Notes: generated by a model from the sequence alone, not told the origin. DNA of 64,000 bases from JACPYM01 sp963699175 (GCA_963699175.1 OY969418.1:5766001-5830000); one strand, 5' to 3'. Shown: positions 18,665 through 27,889, counted from the first letter of the stretch. Numbers and translations: made by a program.

Positions 18665-20263
18665 ATGAGACAAGTTCTGCGTGTCGCTCTAACATTGTCG
18701 CTAGGCTTGGCTTGCGCACACGCCTACGCGCGCGACACTTATCCGCGCGCGCCAGCGCTGGATGCCATTCATTACCGCCTGCAATTGACGCTGACGGCAA
18801 ACAGCGACGAAGTGCTGGGCGAGACCGCGATTCTGTTTCAGCTCAATGAAAGCGGCGTCAAAGAGGTCACACTCGATTTTGCTGAGCTGACGGTGGACGG
18901 CGTGCTGGAAAAGCAGCGCGCATCGCACTTCACACACACGGGCGACAAACTGAAGATCGCCCTCAGCGGCAATTATCAGCGCGGCGACCGCTGCCAGTTG
19001 GCGATCAAATATCACGGGCGTCCGAGCGATGGCTTGATTATCCGCAAGAACAAGTACGGCGATTACGTCTTTTTTGCCGACAACTGGCCGAACCGGGCGC
19101 ACTACTGGTTTCCCGCGATAGATCATCCTTATGACAAAGCCACAGCGGAATTCATTGTGACTGCGCCAGACAGCTACGACGTGATTGCCAACGGGCGACT
19201 AATCGAGAAGACGAGCTTGCAAAACGGCAATGAGCTGACGCATTGGCGTGAAGAGACGCCGATCCCGACTTACTGCATGGTTATCGGCGCGGCGCAATTC
19301 GCCATCGTCAGCGCCGGGAACGTACAACGCGATGGCGCGGACGTGCCGGTCTCTTTCTATCTCTATCCGAAAGACCGCGACAAGGGCGTGAACGGCTACG
19401 GGCGCGTAGAGCAGATCGTCGAGTTCTTTTCCAACCTGGTCGGGCCGTATCCATACGAGAAGCTCGCAATGGTGCAATCTTCGACGCGCTACGGCGGGAT
19501 GGAGAACGCGAGCAACATCTTCCTGGCTGAGAACGCATTCAACGAACATTTGAACGCGCACGAGATTGCGCACCAATGGTTCGGCGATTCGGTGACTGAG
19601 GCCGATTGGCATCACCTGTGGCTGAGCGAAGGCTTTGCGACTTACTTCGCGCATCTGTTCAGCGAGCGTTTTGAAGGGCGCGACAGGTTTGTGCAACGGA
19701 TGCTGGACGACAAGGCAAGTTACTTGCGGGAATACGAGAAAGACCCACGCCCGATCCACGATCCGGCCATCACCGATTTGATGAAGCTGCTCAACCCGAA
19801 TAGTTATCAGAAAGGTGGTTGGGTGCTGCACATGCTGCGACGCGTGATGGGCGATGAGAAATTCTTCGCGGGCATCCGCGATTACTATCGCACTTACCGC
19901 GACCGCAACGCGCTGACCGAAGATTTGCAGCGCGTGATGGAACTTCACGCCGGGCAGCCGCTCGACTGGTTTTTCAAGCAGTGGATTTACGAGCCGGGCT
20001 ATCCTATTTATGACACGGCTTGGCGTTGGGACGAGCGCGCGAAAGAATTGCGGTTGAGCGTCAAGCAAACCCAAGCGCAAACCATCTTTCGCATGCCGGT
20101 CGAGGTGGAGTTCAAGTTCGAGAAGTCGGCCAAACGCGAAGTCATTCAAGTGAACGAACGAGCGCAGCAATTTACTTTTAAGCTTGAGTCCAAACCTGCG
20201 AGCGTTGCGCTCGATCCAGATGAATGGGTGCTCAAAGTATTGAAACTGACCGAAGGGAAATAA
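18665..20263 (+). CDS. Exported M1-family aminopeptidase
   Basis: About 532 residues from ATG 18665, with GGAGG eight bases upstream; the frame is open further upstream but lacks a ribosome site there. The signal peptide MRQVLRVALTLSLGLACAHAYA ends at an AxA site. The N-terminal domain is the M1 beta-saddle (YRLQLTLTANSDEVLGETAILFQ). The catalytic zinc site is complete: HEIAHQWFGDSV near residue 299 and, 18 residues after the HExxH, the third ligand in WLSEGFATYF. The exopeptidase motif appears as YGGMENAS, a variant of GAMEN. The enzyme should remove N-terminal residues from peptides in the periplasm. It is followed within 8 bp by the PQQ-type propeller gene, so the two are probably cotranscribed. 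Confidence 0.92.
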   Translation: MRQVLRVALTLSLGLACAHAYARDTYPRAPALDAIHYRLQLTLTANSDEVLGETAILFQLNESGVKEVTLDFAELTVDGVLEKQRASHFTHTGDKLKIALSGNYQRGDRCQLAIKYHGRPSDGLIIRKNKYGDYVFFADNWPNRAHYWFPAIDHPYDKATAEFIVTAPDSYDVIANGRLIEKTSLQNGNELTHWREETPIPTYCMVIGAAQFAIVSAGNVQRDGADVPVSFYLYPKDRDKGVNGYGRVEQIVEFFSNLVGPYPYEKLAMVQSSTRYGGMENASNIFLAENAFNEHLNAHEIAHQWFGDSVTEADWHHLWLSEGFATYFAHLFSERFEGRDRFVQRMLDDKASYLREYEKDPRPIHDPAITDLMKLLNPNSYQKGGWVLHMLRRVMGDEKFFAGIRDYYRTYRDRNALTEDLQRVMELHAGQPLDWFFKQWIYEPGYPIYDTAWRWDERAKELRLSVKQTQAQTIFRMPVEVEFKFEKSAKREVIQVNERAQQFTFKLESKPASVALDPDEWVLKVLKLTEGK

Positions 20264-20270
20264 AAGGTAG

Positions 20271-21542
20271 ATGATGAAGAAAATCATTCCAGCACTGCTG
20301 CTTGTTTTCTACGCGCTGCTCGTGCAAGCGAGCGAACACTGGCCGCAATTTCGCGGCCCCGACGGCAACGGCCATTCCGACGCGCGCGACCTGCCGCTCA
20401 ATTGGAGTGAGGCGCAGAACATCGTTTGGAAGACGCCGATTCATGACCGGGGCTGGTCGTCGCCAGTCATCTACGGAAATCAAATCTGGCTGACCACCGC
20501 CGCAAAGGATGGCCGCAATCTGTATGCGCTCTGTCTTGACCGCGAAACGGGACGCATTGTACGCGACTTGAAATTATTCGAGGTGGCGACGCCGCAGTAC
20601 GCACATCCGTTCAACACCTACGCCTCGCCGACGCCAGCCATCGAAGCCGGACGCGTCTACATCACCTTTGGCTCGCCCGGCACGGCGTGTATTGATACAA
20701 AAAGCTTCAAGGTGTTGTGGGAACGACGCGATTTTGAATGCAACCATTTTCGCGGCGCGGGGTCGTCACCAGTGATTTTTCAAAACCTACTGTTGATGCA
20801 CTTCGACGGCAGCGATCAGCAGTACGTCGTCGCGCTCGACAAACGCACCGGCAAGACGGTTTGGCAGACGAAACGTTCGATTGATTTTCAAGACCTCGAT
20901 GCCAACGGGAAGATCACAGCGGATGGCGACCTGCGCAAAGCTTTTGCCACGCCGCAGGTCGCGCAGCTCAACGGACGTTGGGAAATGATCAGTCTGGGCG
21001 CGAAAGCGGCTTACAGCTACGACCCATTCACGGGCAAAGAACTCTGGCGTGTGGAAGAACGCGCGCAGCATTCGGCCAGCACGCGGCCAGTCATCGGACA
21101 CGGAATGATCTTCTTCCCGACGGGCTTCTCTGCCGGGCAGTTGTTCGCCGTGCGCATCGGCGGCAACGGCTTGATTACCGACACGCACGTGGCTTGGAAG
21201 GTCAAGCGTGGCGTCTCGAACAAGCCTTCGATCCTGTTGATTGATGATCTGATCTACTACGTCAGTGACGCGGGCATTGTCAGTTGCGTCGAAGCCAAGA
21301 CCGGCACGCAGGTTTGGCAGCAACGCATCGGCGGCGAATACTCGGCCTCGCCGGTTTACGCCGACGGCCGTGTTTGGTTCTTCAGCGAAGATGGAAAAAC
21401 GATGGTCATTAAGCCTGGACGGACGTTCGAGCAGTTGGCGGAGAACAAACTTGATGAAGGTTTCCTCGCTTCTCCGGCGATTGCGGGCAAGGCCTTTTAT
21501 CTGCGCACGCGGACGCATCTCTATCGAATTGAGAAGCGATAG
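20271..21542 (+). CDS. Exported PQQ-binding-like beta-propeller protein
   Basis: About 423 residues, starting at the ATGATG pair (20271/20274) with AAGGTAG just upstream. The signal peptide is MMKKIIPALLLVFYALLVQAS. The mature part opens WPQFRGPDGNGHS, a hallmark of the WD40-like/PQQ-repeat proteins abundant in Planctomycetes and Acidobacteria, and continues with six to eight propeller blades (LYALCLDRETGRIV, YVVALDKRTGKTVWQ, YSYDPFTGKELWRVE, VEAKTGTQVWQQRIGGEYSASPV). The fold is shared by PQQ dehydrogenases and by BamB; no quinone-binding or catalytic residues are visible, so the role is open. It should be periplasmic. It lies 8 bp downstream of the M1 peptidase gene. Confidence 0.88.
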   Translation: MMKKIIPALLLVFYALLVQASEHWPQFRGPDGNGHSDARDLPLNWSEAQNIVWKTPIHDRGWSSPVIYGNQIWLTTAAKDGRNLYALCLDRETGRIVRDLKLFEVATPQYAHPFNTYASPTPAIEAGRVYITFGSPGTACIDTKSFKVLWERRDFECNHFRGAGSSPVIFQNLLLMHFDGSDQQYVVALDKRTGKTVWQTKRSIDFQDLDANGKITADGDLRKAFATPQVAQLNGRWEMISLGAKAAYSYDPFTGKELWRVEERAQHSASTRPVIGHGMIFFPTGFSAGQLFAVRIGGNGLITDTHVAWKVKRGVSNKPSILLIDDLIYYVSDAGIVSCVEAKTGTQVWQQRIGGEYSASPVYADGRVWFFSEDGKTMVIKPGRTFEQLAENKLDEGFLASPAIAGKAFYLRTRTHLYRIEKR

Positions 21543-21577
21543 TAGCGACCACTTGGCAACGATACGAGGGTTCAGCT

Positions 21578-22138
21578 ATGCCCATCAGCGATTACAACGC
21601 CAATTCCTCAAGCGAAACGGCACCAAATGGGAATGCTGACTTTGAACTACGCTCATCATCCAATCAGGTAGAGAAACCTCAGAGGATCGGCGGCCTGCTC
21701 ATCTTGGTCGGCATCGGCCTTTTTCTCAGTCTACTTCGGAATATAGGTTATTTCCTTGGCTCAATCACCCCGCTCATCAAACCTGAAATGTGGGATCGCC
21801 TTACGAACCCCAACTCAACAGCGTTTCATCCACAATGGAAACTGGTGATCATTTTCGATGCTGTGACAAGCGCGTTAATCTTCCTTTTGAATGTAGTTTC
21901 GCTCGTGTTTTTCTTTCAGAAGAAGCGCGCTTTCCCCAGACTGATGGCTGTTTCAATACCGGTATTCTTTTTTATGAGCCTTGGTGGTTATTATCTGTCA
22001 GGACTTATTCCGGCAGTTGCCGAAAGCAAGGATTACTCCAGGCAATGGCACTTGCTCATCTCACAGTTTGTCAGTCTGCACCTTTGGATTCCTTATTTCT
22101 TGCTCTCCAAAAGAGTCGAAAGGACGTTTGTGCGTTAG
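21578..22138 (+). CDS. DUF2569-like membrane protein
   Basis: About 186 residues with GAGGG upstream of the ATG. After a 35-residue polar and Ser/Asn-rich N-terminus come four membrane helices: IGGLLILVGIGLFLSLLRNI (about 37-60), a second near 88-112 (LVIIFDAVTSALIFLLNVVSLV), a third about 122-142 (LMAVSIPVFFFMSLGGYYLS) and a fourth near the C-terminus (FVSLHLWIPYFLLSKRV). The KPQRIGGLLILVGIGL opening and the WIPYFLLSKRV ending match DUF2569, a family of small bacterial membrane proteins of unknown role. It follows the PQQ-type propeller gene by 35 bp in the same direction. Confidence 0.8.
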   Translation: MPISDYNANSSSETAPNGNADFELRSSSNQVEKPQRIGGLLILVGIGLFLSLLRNIGYFLGSITPLIKPEMWDRLTNPNSTAFHPQWKLVIIFDAVTSALIFLLNVVSLVFFFQKKRAFPRLMAVSIPVFFFMSLGGYYLSGLIPAVAESKDYSRQWHLLISQFVSLHLWIPYFLLSKRVERTFVR

Positions 22139-22227
22139 GACACGTCTCTATCGGATTGAGACACGGCCTTGAGCGGGCGACGAATCACGGGCCGCCGCCC
22201 GCCGAGACCGTAAGGGAGGGCTATACC

Positions 22228-23136
22228 TCAAAAACCGCCCGGCACGATAATCGTCCAGCTTGGGAAGAGCGTTAGACAGGTGAGGTTGCGCCCTCCGGTG
22301 AAGCCTGAACCCACGTTGAGACTCGCGCCCAGCAAGGGGCGGCTATTGCTCATCTTTATCCAGCCGCTTCTCCCCGCCGGGATGAAGCCATTGATCGTCC
22401 CGACGACACGCAGGCTGCGCAATCTGACCTCGGTGTAACAGCGAATCGAAAAGTTGGTCGAGCCGACTGACTCTACGTCGTTATAAACCAGCGCAAAGAT
22501 GCTGATCGTTGATTCATCACCAGTCGCCAAATTACGCGGCGAATAGAGAAAGACGGATGTGTCATCAGTGACTTGGCTGTTGAAACTGGAGACCGCCACC
22601 GTCCCCGGCAAGCGGCCATATTCCGCTCCATTAAAGTTCAGATTGACGGTGCCATCGCCGTTATCGCTGACAGCCGAGTTTAGCTTCTGCACCGCGACTG
22701 CCGGTAAATCAGCCTGCTTGCCATCGGCCCGGCGGATGTAGGCGTTCCCGGTCAAATAATTGAACTGACGCGGAACGAAGCCCGAATAGGCGACCGCTAC
22801 CAAGTAGCCTTGCACGCCCGGATCAATGTCGCTGGCAAAGAATTGCGCCGTCTGGTTCGCCGTCAAGCTGATGAGGCTGTCAGCCACGTTGCAAGTGCGG
22901 CCATCCACAAAAAACAGATGCACCGTTACCGAAGACGATTGGTTCGTGTTGGTGATATGGAATTGAGTATCTTCGCTGCTAGGATCGGCCTCGCTGCTCG
23001 TGTAATGATTGTAGAAGAGCAGGCTGCCGGCCTTGATGTCGTTGAGGTCTTGGGCCAGAGCGGCAATGCTGCACAAAAGCATTGCGCCAATGATCAGGAG
23101 GAAGGTGTAGGGCAATCTTTTCATCGTGTCATTCAT
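22228..23136 (-). CDS. Exported protein of unknown function
   Basis: About 302 residues. The ATG at 23134-23136 has AGGAG eight bases upstream, so a longer frame to 23223 is rejected. The signal peptide is MKRLPYTFLLIIGAMLLCSIAALAQ. The mature part opens GSLLFYNHYTSSEADPSSEDTQ, then an immunoglobulin-like beta stretch (FHITNTNQSSSVTVHLFFVDGRTC...LTANQTAQFFASDIDPG). Similar openings occur in exported hypothetical proteins of soil acidobacteria, but I know no function. Two Cys residues in the middle may form a disulfide. The gene is isolated: 425 bp without a gene lie upstream and the DUF2569 gene is convergent. Confidence 0.65.
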   Translation of the reverse strand: MNDTMKRLPYTFLLIIGAMLLCSIAALAQDLNDIKAGSLLFYNHYTSSEADPSSEDTQFHITNTNQSSSVTVHLFFVDGRTCNVADSLISLTANQTAQFFASDIDPGVQGYLVAVAYSGFVPRQFNYLTGNAYIRRADGKQADLPAVAVQKLNSAVSDNGDGTVNLNFNGAEYGRLPGTVAVSSFNSQVTDDTSVFLYSPRNLATGDESTISIFALVYNDVESVGSTNFSIRCYTEVRLRSLRVVGTINGFIPAGRSGWIKMSNSRPLLGASLNVGSGFTGGRNLTCLTLFPSWTIIVPGGF

Positions 23137-23511
23137 GATCGGACTCCTGCACGTGCAGCAGGGCGGCACGGCGAGAAGAGTAGTTGTGTTTAGTGCCCAC
23201 GCGTCGGGACAAAACACTGCCACGACACAGGGCGGGACAAGCGTAAGTTTTCAATATCGAGTTCAATGCACCAACCACACAGTAGCCGGACTTGGGGCAA
23301 GCTTGGTTAAGACACCGACAACTGGTTGCACCGATGGGTGAAAGATTGAAAAGGCGAGCCGAAGGAACAATCAAAGAACGGTTGCTGGACAGCCGTTCCT
23401 CATAAAAACCGAGGTTCTCAAAAAGCGGGCTATGCTAGCAACAAGCGGCGAGATAGCCAACAGTTTTAATATTAACGGCTGAGCGCAGCAGGCTGACTGT
23501 GAGTGAGGTCA

Positions 23512-23548
23512 CTCTGCCAGCTCAAATTTCAAATTTGAGCTGGCAGAG
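23512..23548. repeat. Perfect 18-bp palindrome with one-base centre
   Basis: The arms CTCTGCCAGCTCAAATTT and AAATTTGAGCTGGCAGAG flank a single C. There is no T-run after it on the minus strand side, so it is not a standard intrinsic terminator, though it could stop or stabilise the mRNA of the His-rich gene ending at 23562. The rest of the 425-bp gap (23137-23561) shows only AT-rich patches and no open frame I would call. Confidence 0.75.
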
Positions 23549-23561
23549 GGGCGGTTGCAAA

Positions 23562-24101
23562 TCAATTCGTTTGCTTCTCCACTTCGCCTGAATCGCCTGT
23601 CTGATGATCCTTGATCTGAAAGCGCATGAATTCGTGAATGGCTTTGATAGCTTCAGCATTGCGCGTTGAAATGAGCACGCGCGCGCCGCGTTCCATCTCT
23701 TCAAATTCATATTTGATCTCGGTCTTCAAACGTTGCATCGCGGGCACGCCGGGCGGCGTTTGCGCGTGGATGAACATGGGCGCGTCAAAATCTCCGGCGG
23801 CGAATTTCTTGGCGATGTGCCGGAGGTGCTGTCTGATCTGATCACGGCTGGTGGTGTCCTCGGGCTGATTGGCTTCGACTTGAATCACGCCGCCGTCGAG
23901 CTTGAGCAGGAAGTGATGGGTTGTTTTCTCGTGCGAAAAGCCCATTGCGTGGTCACCGCGCTGGTTGACACCATCGTGGTGATGGTCGGCTTTCGGCGCC
24001 GGTTTTGTCTGGTCTGCGTGAGTTGAGTGTTGCGCGTTGGCGAGCATCACGCTGAGCGCGAGCGCGGCGCAAACGAAGGTTGTGCGAATCGCGTGTTGCA
24101 T
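23562..24101 (-). CDS. His-rich periplasmic protein next to a MerR regulator
   Basis: About 179 residues. The signal peptide MQHAIRTTFVCAALALSVMLANAQ is followed by a His/Asp-rich segment (HSTHADQ...KADHHHDGVNQRGDH, then HEKTTHHF), the kind of sequence that binds Zn, Cu, Ni or Co. The remaining domain (FLLKLDGGVIQVEANQ...IRQHLRHIAKKFAAGDFDAPMFIHAQTPPGVP...ISTRNAEAIKAIHEFMRFQI) is a small conserved unit sometimes labelled aspartate carbamoyltransferase in databases, without visible ATCase motifs. It begins 2 bp after the MerR-family gene, so the two are one operon. Metal binding is inferred from composition and from that neighbour; the actual ligand could also be copper or none. Confidence 0.7.
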   Translation of the reverse strand: MQHAIRTTFVCAALALSVMLANAQHSTHADQTKPAPKADHHHDGVNQRGDHAMGFSHEKTTHHFLLKLDGGVIQVEANQPEDTTSRDQIRQHLRHIAKKFAAGDFDAPMFIHAQTPPGVPAMQRLKTEIKYEFEEMERGARVLISTRNAEAIKAIHEFMRFQIKDHQTGDSGEVEKQTN

Positions 24102-24103
24102 CT

Positions 24104-24607
24104 TTATCTCCTTTTGTCTTTTTGACGTTTTGATGAGTTCGGTTTGAGTGACACAAAAGGTGGCGCACTGGCGAAGCCAGTGGCGGCCAGCTTTTCGAGT
24201 AAGCGTGCGGGTTCTTCCGGCGAAGACGAAGCCAGGCGGCTATCCCAATCCTGCAAAACCTGGCGCAACCCGTCGCGCAGCGCCGTCATTTCGTTAACCA
24301 ACGTTTCCAACTCGACGAGTTTGGCGGCAGCAAGTTCACGCACCTGTCGGCAGGGTGCACCGCCCGCGTCCCGTGTCTTCAGGATGCGTGTCAATTCGTC
24401 GAGCTTGAAGCCGATGGCCAGCGCGCTGCGAATCAGCCGCACCCGCTCGACCGCGCGGGGCAGATATTCGCGATAGCCGTTCGGCGCACGATGTGGGTTG
24501 AGCAGCCCTTTGCGTTCGTAATGGCGCAGCGTGTCCGTGCTCACGCCGGTCAGCCGCGCCAGCTCGCCCGCGTGTAGTAGTTCGGTTTTTGCTCCATTCT
24601 TTGCCAC
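24104..24607 (-). CDS. MerR-family transcriptional regulator (ZntR/MerR-like)
   Basis: About 167 residues. The GTG at 24605-24607 is the only sensible start, because a longer TTG start (24646) lies inside the promoter's -35 box. The winged helix opens LLHAGELARLTGVSTDTLRHYERKGLL, then PNGYREYLPRAVERVRLIRSALAIGFKLDELTRIL, the standard MerR DNA-binding and hinge region; a coiled-coil dimerisation helix follows. A Cys in APCRQVRELAAAKL sits where ZntR and MerR place a metal ligand, but only one Cys is visible there, so the effector is uncertain. The next gene encodes a His-rich periplasmic protein 2 bp downstream. The gene should regulate its own promoter (24615-24646), and translation may be leaderless. 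Confidence 0.85.
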   Translation of the reverse strand: MAKNGAKTELLHAGELARLTGVSTDTLRHYERKGLLNPHRAPNGYREYLPRAVERVRLIRSALAIGFKLDELTRILKTRDAGGAPCRQVRELAAAKLVELETLVNEMTALRDGLRQVLQDWDSRLASSSPEEPARLLEKLAATGFASAPPFVSLKPNSSKRQKDKRR

Positions 24608-24614
24608 GGCGCGG

Positions 24615-24646
24615 ATTATAAAGCTTGGCACCGATTCCAGGGTCAA
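24615..24646 (-). promoter_or_regulatory. MerR-type promoter with 20-bp spacer and ZntR-like dyad
   Basis: On the minus strand the -35 box is TTGACC (24641-24646) and the -10 box is a perfect TATAAT (24615-24620), separated by 20 bp rather than the usual 17. Long 19-20 bp spacers are the mark of MerR-regulated promoters, where the activator untwists the DNA. The spacer region ACCCTGGAATCGGTGCCAAG resembles the ZntR operator dyad CTGGAGTCGACTCCAG in position and sequence. Transcription would start about 24608, next to the regulator's own GTG. Confidence 0.75.
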
Positions 24647-24774
24647 GCACGAACTTGCCGAAAGCGCGTAACCGCCGCATACTCTTGCCCGTCTACACCG
24701 ACGGACGAACTTTTCTGCGCGCCGTTCGACAGCGCGCCGTCATCACGACAACACGTTTCAATCGGAGGCCCGTT

Positions 24775-27700
24775 ATGAATCGCCCTATCTCGCGCCAAGC
24801 GAGAAGCGCTTTTGCGCATTTCGCTCTATTCGCTCTGCTTTTCTCGTTGTGTGCCAATCCTGCTTTTGCGCAAGGCGCGAAGAAACCCGCGCCTGTTGCG
24901 GCAGCACAACCCGCATCTCAACAGAATGACAAGGAATACACCGACGCCATTCTCAAGAACACCACTGAGAAATTCTTTTTGACCGAATTAGTGGATCACC
25001 TGCCTGCTTCGGACAAAGTGCCGACACCAGCTAAAGTGTTGGGTTATCCCATCGGCACGCCGAACAAGTTGACCTACACGAAGGATCAATATCGTTACTA
25101 CCGTGAATTGGAGAAGGCGACCCCGCGCGTCAAGGTCTTCACTGCGCCGGAAAAGAGCGAGTTGGGGCGCGAGCAATTGCTGATAGCGGTTGGCGACGAA
25201 GCAAGCATCGCGAATCTGGCGAAGTACAAAGAGATTACCGCCAAACTCGCCGACCCACGCCGCATCAACGACGAGCAAGCCAAACAGTTGATCGGCGAAG
25301 GCAAGGCCATCTATTGGGCTTCCGGCTCAATCCACTCGCCGGAGACAGGCAGCCCGGAGATGTTGATGGAATTGGCTTATCGCTTGGCTGTCGAAGAGTC
25401 GCCTTTCATTCAACAGATTCGCCAGAACGTGATCGTGCTGATCACGCCGACGCTCGAAGTGGATGGGCGCGATATGATGGTTGACCTCTACAACTGGCGC
25501 AAGGCGAACGAAGGCAAACGCGCGCCGGGCCTGCTCTATTGGGGCAAGTACGTGGCGCACGACAACAACCGCGATTCGCTGGGCATGGCGCTGGCCCTGA
25601 CGCGCAACCAGATGGCGACCTTCCTTGACTATCATCCGACCGTCTTGCACGACCTGCACGAGTCACAATCGTTCCTCTACACCTCGACCGGCACGGGGCC
25701 CTACAACGCCTGGCTTGATCCGATGGTGATCAATGAATGGCAGGCGCTCGCTTATCACGAGATTGAAGAGATGACCAAGCGCGGCGTGCCCGGCGTGTGG
25801 ACGCACGGTTTTTACGACGGTTGGGCGCCGAACTATATGTTCTACGTCGCCAACGGCCACAACTCGATTGGCCGGTTTTACGAGACGCAGGGCAACGGCG
25901 GCGCTGACACGCGAATGATCACTACCACCGGGCAATCTACGCGCCAATGGTATCGGCCCAACCCACCACTGCCGCGCGTGAATTGGTCCATCCGCAACAA
26001 CATCAATCTGCAACAGAGCGGTATTCTCTTTGCGATGAATCACGTCTCGCAGAACAAAGAGAAGTTCCTCAACAACTTTTATCTAAAGAGCAAACGCTCG
26101 GTCGCCAAAGCGCGCACAGAAGGCCCGGCGGCGTGGGTGTTGCCAGGCGACGATTCGCGTCCGACCGAAGCCGCTGATCTGGTCAACCTGCTCAAGATGC
26201 AGGGTTGCGAAGTCCACCGCGCCGATAAGGCGTTCGAGACATCGGAAGGCAAATTCCCCGCCGGGAGTTACGTCGTGCGCATGGATCAACCCTATTCACG
26301 CATGGCCGATATGCTGCTCGACATTCAGTACTACAACGTCAACGACCCGCGCCCGTATGACGACACGGGCTGGACGTTGGGGCCGTTGCGCAACGTGAAG
26401 ACGGTGCGCGTCAAAGACGAGAAGGTGCTTGATGCGCCAATGACGCTAATCAACGGCATGGCCAAAGTCACCGGCCGCGTCGAGGGCGCGGGCAAGGCTG
26501 GTTACGTCATCAATCACACGGCGGAAAGCGCGCTCACGCAACTGCGCTTCCGCTTGAAGGACGTGAAGATGAGCGCCGCCGAGGACACTTTCAAGATCGG
26601 CGAGCGCGCCTTCAACGCCGGTTCGTTCATCATCAAGAGCGAAGGCAACGCGGGCGACCTCGACGCGCGGTTGAAGAAGGAAGTGACCGAGTTGGGCTTG
26701 ACCGCGCAAGCCGTAGACAAGCTGCCCGAAGTGGCGCAACACGCACTGGCCGTCCCGCGCATCGCGTTGGTGCACACGTGGACGAACACGCAGAACGAAG
26801 GTTGGTATCGCGTCGAATTCGACCGGCTGGGCATTCCCTACGATTACATTTCGGATCACGTCATCGGCAAGACGTCGAACCTGCGTGATAAGTGGGATGT
26901 GATTATCTGGGGTCCAGTCGGTGGCACGGCGCAATTGTTAGTGCGTGGCATTCCCAAACGCGGCGACAACGAACCGCCTATCCCGTGGCAGAAGTCCGAC
27001 CTGACGCCGAACATGGGTCAGTCGCCCGACACGACCGACGACATGCGCGGTGGCATGGGCATCACCGGTGTGGCCAACTTGCAGAAATTTATCGAAGGCG
27101 GCGGCCTGTTTGTCACCATTGGTGGCAACGCCTCTATCCCGATTGATTTTGGCATCACCGAAGGCGTCGCGATTCAGGAGGCGCGCACGTTGAATGTGCG
27201 CGGCTCGATTATGAACGCCAGCTTCGCCGACCGTAAGAGTCCGATTGCGTATGGCTATGACGAAAAGCTGGCTGTCTACTTCAACCAAGCGCCACTATTT
27301 CAAGTAGCCGCCGGTGGTTTCGGCGGTGGTGGCCGTGGTGGCGGTGGCGGCGGCGCTGCGGCTGGTGGTGGCGGCCGAGGCGGATTTGGCGGTGCACAAG
27401 AACGTCCGAGCGGGCGCGGCAGTTTAACTGACCCTGATGTTATTCAGGGGCGCCGTCCACCAACGGCACAAGCCACGCCGCCGGGTGAAGATGGCATCCC
27501 AGCGGAATTCCGCGAGCAACTCGCCGCCCAACAGCCGCCGCCGGAGATGCGTCCGCGCGTCGTCTTGCGCTTCGCCGATGAGCGGGATTTGTTGGTGAGC
27601 GGTATGCTCGCGGGCGGCTCCGAATTGGCTGGCAAACCGGTGGTGGTAGATGTACCGGTTGGCAAAGGCCACGTCGTGATGTTTGCCAATAACCCGATGT

Positions 27701-27834
27701 GGCGACACGAAACACACGGCAGCTTTGCACTGCTCTTCAACGCGGCGCTCAACTTCGATAACTTGGGTGCTGGCAGAACGCCGCCACGCCGTGGCGGGCC
27801 GCCGACGGCAGGGCAAAATGGCACAGAGCGATAA
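24775..27834 (+). CDS. Exported M14-family zinc carboxypeptidase-like protein
   Basis: About 1019 residues from ATG 24775, with GGAGG eight bases upstream. The signal peptide ends NPAFA. The M14 fold spans roughly residues 70-420: SGSIHSPETGSPEM carries the H-x-x-E zinc ligands near 187-190, VIVLITPTLEVDGRDMM is the usual core strand, and HDLHESQSFLY supplies the third ligand region. The long C-terminal part (about 430-1019) contains class I glutamine amidotransferase-like strands and a Gly-rich stretch at residues about 846-880 (GGGGRGGGGGG then more). Large M14 proteins of this layout are common in Acidobacteria and are predicted to cleave peptides in the periplasm or outside the cell; the substrate is unknown. 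It is divergent from the MerR gene. Confidence 0.88.
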   Translation: MNRPISRQARSAFAHFALFALLFSLCANPAFAQGAKKPAPVAAAQPASQQNDKEYTDAILKNTTEKFFLTELVDHLPASDKVPTPAKVLGYPIGTPNKLTYTKDQYRYYRELEKATPRVKVFTAPEKSELGREQLLIAVGDEASIANLAKYKEITAKLADPRRINDEQAKQLIGEGKAIYWASGSIHSPETGSPEMLMELAYRLAVEESPFIQQIRQNVIVLITPTLEVDGRDMMVDLYNWRKANEGKRAPGLLYWGKYVAHDNNRDSLGMALALTRNQMATFLDYHPTVLHDLHESQSFLYTSTGTGPYNAWLDPMVINEWQALAYHEIEEMTKRGVPGVWTHGFYDGWAPNYMFYVANGHNSIGRFYETQGNGGADTRMITTTGQSTRQWYRPNPPLPRVNWSIRNNINLQQSGILFAMNHVSQNKEKFLNNFYLKSKRSVAKARTEGPAAWVLPGDDSRPTEAADLVNLLKMQGCEVHRADKAFETSEGKFPAGSYVVRMDQPYSRMADMLLDIQYYNVNDPRPYDDTGWTLGPLRNVKTVRVKDEKVLDAPMTLINGMAKVTGRVEGAGKAGYVINHTAESALTQLRFRLKDVKMSAAEDTFKIGERAFNAGSFIIKSEGNAGDLDARLKKEVTELGLTAQAVDKLPEVAQHALAVPRIALVHTWTNTQNEGWYRVEFDRLGIPYDYISDHVIGKTSNLRDKWDVIIWGPVGGTAQLLVRGIPKRGDNEPPIPWQKSDLTPNMGQSPDTTDDMRGGMGITGVANLQKFIEGGGLFVTIGGNASIPIDFGITEGVAIQEARTLNVRGSIMNASFADRKSPIAYGYDEKLAVYFNQAPLFQVAAGGFGGGGRGGGGGGAAAGGGGRGGFGGAQERPSGRGSLTDPDVIQGRRPPTAQATPPGEDGIPAEFREQLAAQQPPPEMRPRVVLRFADERDLLVSGMLAGGSELAGKPVVVDVPVGKGHVVMFANNPMWRHETHGSFALLFNAALNFDNLGAGRTPPRRGGPPTAGQNGTER

Positions 27835-27860
27835 GCCAAAAACAGTCCGGTAAAAACACG

Positions 27861-27889
27861 AGGCCGAGTGGGAAGCTCCTGCTCGGCCT
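27861..27889 (+). terminator. Probable terminator after the M14 gene
   Basis: A hairpin with an 8-bp perfect stem (AGGCCGAG and CTCGGCCT) and a 13-base loop, followed by a weak T-rich stretch (TATGCTTGTTG). It lies 27 bp past the M14 stop and before the Uma2 gene. Confidence 0.55.

Noticed and set aside
23137..23561. A small gene or RNA in the gap beside the 18-bp palindrome
   Set aside because: No open frame with a ribosome site and no conserved RNA fold could be recognised there; only the palindrome is clear.
24625..24774. A longer M14 peptidase start at 24625
   Set aside because: The extension runs through the divergent MerR promoter and lacks a signal peptide; ATG 24775 has GGAGG and starts a proper signal peptide.
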